Origin: Coriobacteriaceae bacterium AF08-21
GTDB lineage: Bacteria > Actinomycetota > Coriobacteriia > Coriobacteriales > Coriobacteriaceae
Assembly (NCBI GenBank): GCA_027687465.1
Contig: JAQCQR010000031.1
Coordinates: 1-11,568, forward strand
DNA length: 11,568 nt
Reading direction: 5' to 3'
Made by a program: the position numbers and the translations under genes
The notes under the pieces: model-generated
Told to the model about the DNA's origin: nothing
Databases searched by the model: none
The model's input: the letters and a program-made list of their open reading frames with translations, nothing else
Shown: piece after piece, positions 1 to 4,637 of the stretch
Layout: every line of letters begins with the position of its first letter
Numbering within the stretch: the stretch's first letter is position 1

Positions 1-46
1 TTGCGCTGAGTCCTGAGGCTGTTGCAATGAAAATGAGAATCAAGGG
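1..46 (+). repeat. Left copy of 46-bp terminal inverted repeat, with Fur-box-like sequence
   Basis: Bases 1-46 are the exact reverse complement of 11522-11567, and similarity stops abruptly at base 47. Inside the repeat, 29-43 reads GAAAATGAGAATCAA, which matches 12 of 15 positions of the classical Fur-box half GATAATGATAATCAT. Because the repeat sits at both window edges, it may be an assembly-graph boundary (a genomic repeat where contigs end) rather than a transposon end. No gene can be supported in 1-157 apart from the leader of the PTS operon. Confidence 0.85.
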
Positions 47-90
47 TTTAAACAAATAATGCTACCTTTTGCAGTTTTTCAAACAATTCT

Positions 91-110
91 GCTGTATTTG
101 CAGCTATACT
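91..110 (+). promoter_or_regulatory. Candidate promoter -10 and operator for the mannose PTS operon
   Basis: TATACT at 105-110 is a good -10 hexamer. The sequence 17 bases upstream (82-87, AACAAT) is a poor -35, which suggests activator dependence. Directly abutting the -10, GCTGTATTTGCAGC at 91-104 is a near-palindrome with 4-bp GCTG/CAGC ends, a plausible regulator site; TTTGCAG also occurs a second time near 68-74. I see no convincing sigma-54 -24/-12 element, although many Firmicutes man operons use one. The start point would fall near 117, giving a leader of about 40 bases before the ATG. Confidence 0.4.
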
Positions 111-157
111 CCATAACTGTCGTGTAGGAATTACGTAGACAAAAAGGAGGTTATGTG

Positions 158-1147
158 ATGGTAAGTATTGTTCTTGCTAGCCATGGTGACTTGGCGGCTG
201 GAATCAAGCAGACGGGCTCGATGGTCTTTGGCGATCAGCCGTCTGTAGCCGTGGTCTCGCTCGAGCCGAGCATGGGCCCCGACGACTTCCGAGCCAAGGT
301 CGAGGAAGCAGTCGCTTCCTTCGAGGACCAGGAGCAGGTGCTCTTCCTCGTTGATCTGTGGGGCGGCACGCCCTTCAACCAGATCAGCGGTCTCATCGAG
401 GGCCATGATTCCTGGGCTATCGTCACCGGTGTCAACCTGCCTATGCTCATCGAGGCATATTCGCAGCGCTTTGACGCAAAGAACACTGCACATGCGATCG
501 CAAAACATCTCGTGACTGAGGCTAAGGCCGGCGTGCGCGTCAAGCCCGAGTCTCTGGAGCCCGAGGAGAAGAAGCCGGCTGCGGCCGCCGCTGCTCCTGC
601 GGGTGCCATTCCTCCGGGAACGGTGATCGGCGACGGGCACATCAAGATCGCCCACGTCCGTATCGACACGCGTCTGCTGCATGGTCAGGTGGCCACCACG
701 TGGACCAAGCAGATCAACCCCAACCGCATCATCGTGGTCTCCGACGGCGTTGCTCACGACGAGCTCCGCAAGACCATGATTGAGCAGGCTGCCCCTCCGG
801 GAGTCCACGCCAACGTCGTGCCCATCAAGAAGATGGCCGAGGTCGTCAAGGACACGCGCTTTGGCGACACCAAGGCGATGCTGCTGTTCGAGAACCCGCA
901 GGATCTGCTCAGGGCCATCGAGGCCGGCGTCGACATCAAGGAAGCCAACATCGGTTCCATGGCCCACTCCAAGGGCAAGGTCGTCGTCACCAACGCTGTC
1001 GCTATGGGCGATGACGATGTCAAGACCATCGAGGCTCTCAAGGCCAAGGGCGTCAAGTTCGAGGTCCGCAAGGTTCCTTCGGATTCCTCCGAGGATCTCG
1101 ACGCCATGTTGAAGAAAGCAAAGGCCGAACTGGCCGCTCAAGCATAG
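158..1147 (+). CDS. manX: PTS mannose-family transporter, fused EIIAB subunit
   Basis: This is the cytoplasmic phosphotransfer subunit of a mannose-class (Man) PTS permease. HPr phosphorylates the IIA domain, which passes phosphate to IIB and then to the sugar taken up by EIIC/EIID. The IIA domain is about residues 1-130, with the active His9 in VLASHGDLA and the conserved LVDLWGGTPFN. A charged and Ala/Pro-rich linker spans about 130-160. The IIB domain (about 165-329) has the active His175 in RIDTRLLHGQV; H175 is the same number as in E. coli ManX. I chose ATG 158 (329 aa) over GTG 155 because AGGAGG at 145-150 lies 7 bases upstream. It is the first gene of a tight operon, with EIIC starting 18 bases after its stop. 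The sugar specificity (mannose, glucose, fructose, GlcNAc or other) cannot be read from sequence. Confidence 0.95.
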   Translation: MVSIVLASHGDLAAGIKQTGSMVFGDQPSVAVVSLEPSMGPDDFRAKVEEAVASFEDQEQVLFLVDLWGGTPFNQISGLIEGHDSWAIVTGVNLPMLIEAYSQRFDAKNTAHAIAKHLVTEAKAGVRVKPESLEPEEKKPAAAAAAPAGAIPPGTVIGDGHIKIAHVRIDTRLLHGQVATTWTKQINPNRIIVVSDGVAHDELRKTMIEQAAPPGVHANVVPIKKMAEVVKDTRFGDTKAMLLFENPQDLLRAIEAGVDIKEANIGSMAHSKGKVVVTNAVAMGDDDVKTIEALKAKGVKFEVRKVPSDSSEDLDAMLKKAKAELAAQA

Positions 1148-1165
1148 TAAAGGAGGGTCCGATAC

Positions 1166-1984
1166 ATGTCTGCAATCACTATTCTGCTTGTTGCGATTGT
1201 CGCGTTGCTTGCCGGTATGGAAGGCATTCTGGATGAGTTCCAGTTCCATCAGCCGCTCGTGGCATGCACGCTTATCGGTCTCGTAACCGGTCACCTTCAG
1301 GAGGGCATCCTCCTGGGCGGTTCGCTCCAGATGATGGCCCTTGGCTGGGCTAACGTCGGCGCCGCCGTCGCGCCTGACGCCGCTCTGGCCTCGGTCGCTT
1401 CTTCGATCATCATGGTGCTCGCCCTCAACGGTGGCGCCACCGATTCGGCCAAGGCCGTTACCGCCGCCATCGCCGTCGCCGTCCCGCTGTCGGTCGCTGG
1501 TCTGTTCCTGACCATGATCTGCCGTACCCTGGCTACCGCTATGGTTCACGGCATGGACGCCTGCGCCGAGAAGGGCGACTTCGCCGGCATCGAGCGTTGG
1601 CAGTACGCCGGCATCCTCATGCAGGGTGTTCGTATCGCCATCCCGGCAGTACTTCTGTGTATCATCCCGGCCGAGGCTGTTACCAACGCGCTTAACGCTA
1701 TGCCCGATTGGCTGTCCGGCGGCATGGCTGTCGGCGGCGGCATGGTCGCTTCCGTCGGTTACGCCATGGTCATCAACATGATGGCCACCAAGGAGACCTG
1801 GCCGTTCTTCATCCTCGGCTTTGTCCTTGCTGCCATCCCTCAGCTCACGCTGATCGCCCTTGGCCTCATCGGCATCTCCCTTGCCCTCATCTACCTTGGC
1901 CTTAAGGATCTGGCCAAGCAGGGTGGCGGCATGGGCGGTGGCTCCGGTGACCCGCTCGGCGACATTCTGAACGATTACGAGTAG
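1166..1984 (+). CDS. manY: PTS mannose-family transporter, EIIC membrane subunit
   Basis: Integral membrane subunit that, together with EIID, forms the sugar-translocating part of a Man-family permease. At 272 aa it has normal family length. The N-terminus is a membrane helix (residues about 3-18, ITILLVAIVALLAGME), followed by the family stretch FQFHQPLVACTLIGLVTG and LGGSLQMMALGWANVGAA, typical of EIIC-Man. Several further hydrophobic segments follow, and the C-terminal tail is Gly-rich (KQGGGMGGGSGD) before a short acidic end. AGGAGG at 1151-1156 is 9 bases before the ATG. The gene lies between EIIAB and EIID, with the EIID ATG 16 bases after its stop, so the three are very likely co-transcribed and made in stoichiometric amounts. 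Confidence 0.94.
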   Translation: MSAITILLVAIVALLAGMEGILDEFQFHQPLVACTLIGLVTGHLQEGILLGGSLQMMALGWANVGAAVAPDAALASVASSIIMVLALNGGATDSAKAVTAAIAVAVPLSVAGLFLTMICRTLATAMVHGMDACAEKGDFAGIERWQYAGILMQGVRIAIPAVLLCIIPAEAVTNALNAMPDWLSGGMAVGGGMVASVGYAMVINMMATKETWPFFILGFVLAAIPQLTLIALGLIGISLALIYLGLKDLAKQGGGMGGGSGDPLGDILNDYE

Positions 1985-2000
1985 GAGGGGAGTGATACAT

Positions 2001-2921
2001 ATGGCAGAGAACAAGATTCAGCTCACCAAGGCTGACCGTAAGAAGGTTTGCTTCCGTCATCAGTTCCTTCAGGGCTCGTGGAACTACGAGCGTATGCAGA
2101 ACGGCGGCTGGTGCTTCGCAATGATCCCTGCGATCAAGAAGCTCTACACCAGCAAGGATGACCAGATTGCCGCTCTTAAGCGCCACCTGGAGTTCTATAA
2201 CACCCACCCCTATGTTTCCGCCCCCGTCATTGGCGTTACCCTCGCCCTCGAGGAGGAGCGCGCCAACGGTGCTCCGATTGACGACGTCGCCATTCAGGGC
2301 GTCAAGGTCGGTATGATGGGCCCGCTCGCCGGCGTCGGCGACCCCGCCTTCTGGTTCACCCTTCGCCCGATTCTGGGCGCACTGGGCGCTTCCCTGGCCC
2401 TGTCCGGCAGCATCGCCGGTCCGCTGCTGTTCTTCTTCGCGTGGAACATCATCCGTTACGCCTTCCTGTGGTACACGCAGGAGTTTGGCTACAAGGTCGG
2501 CTCCTCCATCGCCAAGGACCTCTCCGGCGGTCTGATGGGCAAGGTCACCGAGGGTGCTTCCATCCTGGGTATGTTCATCATCGGCGCCCTGGTCGAGCGC
2601 TGGGTGTCCATCTCCTTCACCCCGGTCGTCTCCAAGGTCACGCAGTCCGCTGGCGCCTATATCGACTGGGCCAACCTGCCCGCCGGTTCTGAGGGCATCA
2701 AGCAGGCATTGACGATGTACAGCTCTGTCGGTGCCAACGCACTCGACCCGGTGAAGGTCACCACGCTTCAGGCCAACCTCGATCAGCTCATCCCCGGCCT
2801 TGCCGCCGTGTGCCTGACCCTTCTGGTCTGCAAGCTCCTCAAGAAGAAGGTCAGCCCGATCGTCATCATCCTGGCTCTCTTCGCCGTCGGCATCATCGGT
2901 CGCGTCTGCGGCTTCATGTAA
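2001..2921 (+). CDS. manZ: PTS mannose-family transporter, EIID membrane subunit
   Basis: Second membrane subunit of the Man-family permease. It is mostly cytoplasm-facing with C-terminal membrane helices. Family landmarks are the early FLQGSWNYERMQNGGWCFAM block, FYNTHPYVSAPVIGVTLALE (the substrate-pathway region conserved in EIID), KVGMMGPLAGVGDPAFWF, and a hydrophobic C-terminus with two helices (about residues 260-305) separated by a KKK loop. The 306-aa length is close to Gram-positive ManN proteins. I chose ATG 2001 because GGAGGGG at 1984-1990 lies 10 bases upstream; the in-frame GTG at 1992 would sit too close to that site. It ends the transport operon and is followed by a strong terminator at 2978. 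Confidence 0.94.
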   Translation: MAENKIQLTKADRKKVCFRHQFLQGSWNYERMQNGGWCFAMIPAIKKLYTSKDDQIAALKRHLEFYNTHPYVSAPVIGVTLALEEERANGAPIDDVAIQGVKVGMMGPLAGVGDPAFWFTLRPILGALGASLALSGSIAGPLLFFFAWNIIRYAFLWYTQEFGYKVGSSIAKDLSGGLMGKVTEGASILGMFIIGALVERWVSISFTPVVSKVTQSAGAYIDWANLPAGSEGIKQALTMYSSVGANALDPVKVTTLQANLDQLIPGLAAVCLTLLVCKLLKKKVSPIVIILALFAVGIIGRVCGFM

Positions 2922-2971
2922 GCACGCTTCGGCTTAAGACCGAGAGTTGCTAGGCAAGGGCTTTTGAGCCA

Positions 2972-3001
2972 TTGAAACGGACCGCACCCGGTGGGTACAC
3001 T
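2972..3001 (+). promoter_or_regulatory. Candidate promoter for the DUF956 gene, overlapping the upstream terminator
   Basis: TTGAAA at 2972-2977 (5 of 6 to consensus) and TACACT at 2996-3001 (4 of 6) are separated by 18 bases. The -10 lies in the loop of the terminator hairpin and the predicted start (near 3008) in its right arm. The same TACACT -10 is seen in front of the tRNA gene. This gives the DUF956 gene a route to expression independent of PTS read-through. Confidence 0.45.
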
Positions 3002-3025
3002 GGATGCGGTCCGATTGTTTTTATT
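2978..3025 (+). terminator. Intrinsic terminator after the PTS operon
   Basis: CGGACCGCA (2978-2986) pairs perfectly with TGCGGTCCG (3005-3013) across an 18-base loop and is followed by ATTGTTTTTATT. The strong stem and U-run fit Rho-independent termination after the EIID gene. Partial read-through would reach the DUF956 gene, which starts 17 bases downstream. Confidence 0.8.
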
Positions 3026-3041
3026 GGAGGGCGAGGCGCGT

Positions 3042-3440
3042 ATGGCGCAATCTCAGAACAGCACGGTCGATCTGGCAACGCCGGCAACCTGCCTGATGGG
3101 GCTTACCAGTCACGGTAACGTGATGGTGGGCAATAAGGCGTTTGAGTACTATAACGAGCGTAATCCCGAGGATTATATCCAAATCCCGTGGGACGAGGTC
3201 GACTATATTGCCGCCGAGGTTTTGCGCGGCACCAAGAAGATTACGCGTTTTGCCATCTTCACCAAGGACAACGGTCACTTTACGTTTTCGACGCGCGATG
3301 ACAAAGAGACGTTGCGCGCGGTTCGCAAGTACGTGGACGAGGACAAGCTTGTGCGCTCGCCCGACTTTATCGACGTGACCGCCAAGGGCGCCAAGAGCAT
3401 CCCCTCCGTCATCAAGAACCTTTTCCACAAAGGCAACTAG
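3042..3440 (+). CDS. manO: DUF956 / ManO family protein, accessory to the mannose PTS
   Basis: A 132-aa cytoplasmic protein matching the DUF956 family, which is habitually encoded next to Man-family PTS operons and is called ManO in Firmicutes. Its exact biochemical role is not established; a regulatory role in PTS expression or activity is assumed from its neighbourhood. Visible features are TCLMGLTSHGNVMVGNKAFE near the start, IQIPWDEVDYIAAEV in the middle, an RFAIFTKDNGHFTFSTRD strand pair resembling a PH-like fold, and a basic end (IPSVIKNLFHKGN). No signal peptide or membrane segment. I start at ATG 3042, with GGAGG at 3026-3030 and GAGG at 3033-3036; the in-frame ATG at 2991 lies inside the terminator loop and has no ribosome site. 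It is separated from EIID by a terminator and probably has its own promoter. Confidence 0.88.
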   Translation: MAQSQNSTVDLATPATCLMGLTSHGNVMVGNKAFEYYNERNPEDYIQIPWDEVDYIAAEVLRGTKKITRFAIFTKDNGHFTFSTRDDKETLRAVRKYVDEDKLVRSPDFIDVTAKGAKSIPSVIKNLFHKGN

Positions 3441-3465
3441 TCATTAAAGAGCGCCCCCCTAAAGT

Positions 3466-3665
3466 GGGACGCGGTTTCCCATGAGGCTCGATCGGGAAAG
3501 TGCATCCCGGTTCGAGTGCCGATTGCGGGATGTAGTTTCCGGAACGGGCCCGTTTGGGAAACCGTGTCCCGTTTCGAGCCGAAATTCTGGGACACAGTTT
3601 CCCGGCGAGGTCTCATGGGGAAAGTCTGACCCAGAATTTGCCTGGATAGTGGGGCGCACTTTCCG
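3466..3665. repeat. Array of seven alternating 15-bp motifs with 61-62 bp period
   Basis: Units: + 3466-3480, - 3494-3508, + 3527-3541, - 3556-3570, + 3589-3603, - 3618-3632, + 3651-3665. The consensus is GGGAYRYRSTTTCCC, itself a near-palindrome. Centre-to-centre steps are 28, 33, 29, 33, 29 and 33 bases. Adjacent - and + units fold into hairpins; the best is 3556-3570 with 3589-3603 (14 of 15 pairs, with TTTCG/CGAAA inside the loop). Short ORFs crossing this segment on both strands look like by-products of the repeat. The class resembles BIME/REP-type intergenic repeats, but I do not recognise the family. It fills most of the 305-base gap between the DUF956 gene and the tRNA. Confidence 0.85.
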
Positions 3666-3704
3666 GAGGGCTGTTCCACCGCAACTTCGAAGAGTGGCTA
3701 TACG

Positions 3705-3735
3705 TTGCATTACAGCGGCGTAAATCTGCTACACT
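3705..3735 (+). promoter_or_regulatory. Candidate promoter of tRNA-Arg
   Basis: TTGCAT at 3705-3710 and TACACT at 3730-3735 are 19 bases apart, slightly long. The start point would fall about 5 bases before the mature tRNA 5' end at 3746, which is typical for single tRNA genes. Confidence 0.45.
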
Positions 3736-3745
3736 AGTACAGCAT

Positions 3746-3821
3746 GCCTCCGTAGCTCAGGGGATAGAGCACCGCTCTCCTAAAGCGGGTGTCGACGGTT
3801 CGAATCCGCCCGGGGGCACCA
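3746..3821 (+). tRNA. tRNA-Arg (anticodon CCT, reads AGG)
   Basis: A complete 76-nt cloverleaf with encoded CCA. Acceptor GCCTCCG (3746-3752) pairs with CGGGGGC (3811-3817) with one G-U. D arm GCTC/GAGC; anticodon stem CCGCT/AGCGG with loop CTCCTAA, anticodon CCT at 3779-3781. T arm GACGG/CCGCC with loop TTCGAAT; its second pair is an A-C mismatch (3795/3809), unusual but tolerable. Then A plus CCA at 3818-3821. The 3' half of tRNA-Arg genes is a common integration site for tyrosine-recombinase elements, and the sequence composition changes sharply right after this gene. I found no second copy of the tRNA 3' end in the window. Confidence 0.95.
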
Positions 3822-3830
3822 GAAAAATCG

Positions 3831-3871
3831 CAGGTCAGGAGTTAATTTTGCTTCTGACCTGTTCTGGTTTT
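3831..3871 (+). terminator. Intrinsic terminator after tRNA-Arg
   Basis: CAGGTCAG (3831-3838) pairs with CTGACCTG (3854-3861). The stem extends inward through a G-T wobble and AG/CT, and TTCTGGTTTT follows. Its position, 10 bases after the tRNA, fits termination of the tRNA transcript. Confidence 0.65.
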
Positions 3872-3902
3872 AGGGTTAAGAACTGCTTTTGTTTGTAAAT
3901 CT

Positions 3903-4118
3903 GGTAAGTAAATAATTTAACTTACCGAGTTTTCCACTGAAAACAGGAAATCACCATTTTGGGGATAAAAAGTTTTCAACAGCCGTTAGTCGGTTCCATT
4001 TTGGTGAAGCGCTTCCTCAATTTGGGTAAAAAATTTCACCATTTTGATGATTCGGCTGCTTTGAGTTTTTGATAAAAACGCCTGTTCAGAAGCTTGCGCA
4101 ATACCCATTTTGGTGAAA
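3903..4118. repeat. AT-rich phased iteron-like repeat region downstream of the tRNA
   Basis: Four clear copies of CCATTTTG (first C at 3954, 3996, 4039 and 4105), within a near-palindromic consensus TTCACCATTTTGGTGAA, are spaced 42, 43 and 66 bases, all multiples of about 21.5. A weaker copy (CAATTTGGGTAAAA) at 4018 falls on the same grid. DnaA-box-like 9-mers TTTTCCACT (3930) and TTTTCAACA (3973) are also 43 bases apart. Near-palindromes GGTAAGT/ACTTACC (3903-3926) and GTTTTC/GAAAAC (3929-3944) precede them. Plausible roles are integrase/excisionase arm sites beside an att site in the tRNA, a plasmid-type replication origin, or an operator cluster. There is no coding evidence in 3822-4266. 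Confidence 0.6.
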
Positions 4119-4150
4119 CCAATTAATAGAGAAATATACTATAAAGATAT

Positions 4151-4258
4151 AGGGACGGCGATGCCGTCCTCTTCGCTCGCGAAGCTCGCTGCGCGGCCAC
4201 GTACCGTGTCCTTGCCGCCGGCTACGCCGCCGATTTATTCGCTCACTTCGTTCGTTGA
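4151..4258. other. GC-rich noncoding hairpin tract before the regulator gene
   Basis: The base composition switches sharply from AT-rich to GC-rich. Perfect hairpins are GGACGGC-GAT-GCCGTCC (4153-4169) and CTTCG-CTCG-CGAAG (4171-4184); GC-rich and TTCGCT/TTCGTTCG-type words follow up to about 4258. Similar TTCGCT-rich sequence recurs at 8930-9060 on the other side of the cargo genes. The 4153 hairpin could terminate the leftward regulator transcript, although no good T-run is present on that strand. Function not recognised. Confidence 0.4.
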
Positions 4259-4266
4259 TTGATGGA

Positions 4267-4515
4267 CTAATCCGATTTATCGCTGACACCAGTCATAAGT
4301 GCAGCAATTGATATGTTGAATCCATCGGCAATTTTAGAGAGGTTAGAAAGACTGACATTTCTTCGTCCGACCTCAATGCTCGCGTAGTAGGAACGATCCA
4401 TCTCAATCAAATTGGCGAACTGCTCCTGGCTGTACCCGAGTCCAGCGCGGAGCTCTTTGCATCTCATGCCGAATGATTTCTGAAGCGTCTTCGTATCCAT
4501 GACAAAAAGAGTCAT
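4267..4515 (-). CDS. Small Xre-family helix-turn-helix regulator
   Basis: An 82-aa (or 77-aa) single-domain DNA-binding protein of the Xre/Cro family. The HTH covers about residues 17-72: RCKELRAGLGYSQEQFANLI, then DRSYYASIEVGRRNVSLSNL, then KIADGFNISIAALM. The short length and the RNVSLSNLSKIA signature resemble restriction-modification controller (C) proteins, but no restriction or methylase gene is in the window. It is transcribed away from the large surface-protein gene, and both 5' ends share the symmetric operator at 4495-4556. Two in-frame ATGs (4515 and 4500) lie in a perfect inverted repeat and neither has a Shine-Dalgarno; the predicted transcript start (about 4518) would make the 4515 start essentially leaderless. 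Autorepression plus control of the surface protein is the likely role (inference). Confidence 0.85.
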   Translation of the reverse strand: MTLFVMDTKTLQKSFGMRCKELRAGLGYSQEQFANLIEMDRSYYASIEVGRRNVSLSNLSKIADGFNISIAALMTGVSDKSD

Positions 4516-4556
4516 GGATTGTTGTATTTATGCCAACGGACTATATACAACAATCC
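4495..4556. promoter_or_regulatory. Symmetric divergent operator/promoter between regulator and surface protein
   Basis: GGATTGTTGTA (4516-4526) is perfectly inverted as TACAACAATCC (4546-4556). Rightward: TTGTTG 4519-4524, 17-base spacer, TATATA 4542-4547. Leftward: TTGTTG (complement of 4548-4553), 17-base spacer, TAAATA (complement of 4525-4530). The two promoters therefore lie face to face over the same DNA, and each arm of the inverted repeat carries the -35 of one and overlaps the -10 of the other. A second perfect 9-bp inverted repeat, ATCCATGAC/GTCATGGAT (4495-4503 and 4511-4519), overlaps the regulator start codons. This is the obvious binding site for the adjacent Xre protein. Confidence 0.65.
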
Positions 4557-4637
4557 CTGTTAAGGCGCATAATTACCTTTATTGGAAAGAGTTCTGATGC
4601 CTAGTCGGACATGGCATGGAAAAGGAATGGAATAGCA

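Noticed and set aside
60..110. Sigma-54 (-24/-12) promoter for the PTS operon
   Set aside because: TTTGCA is present, but no matching GG element lies at the required distance.
131..2014. 627-codon open frame on the minus strand across the EIIAB and EIIC genes
   Set aside because: It is antisense to two textbook PTS genes, has no ribosome site and shows low-complexity His/Asp/Gly/Leu-rich content typical of the complement of GC-biased codons.
3466..3665. CRISPR array
   Set aside because: Units are 15 bp, alternate in orientation and have related spacers of 13-14 or 18 bases; no cas genes are nearby.
3437..3723. Short ORFs on both strands across the 3466-3665 array
   Set aside because: They simply translate the repeated GGGA..TTTCCC motif, lack ribosome sites and occur on both strands alike.
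4267..4515. Restriction-modification controller (C) protein
   Set aside because: Size and HTH sequence fit, but no methylase or endonuclease gene is present, so only a general Xre call is made.
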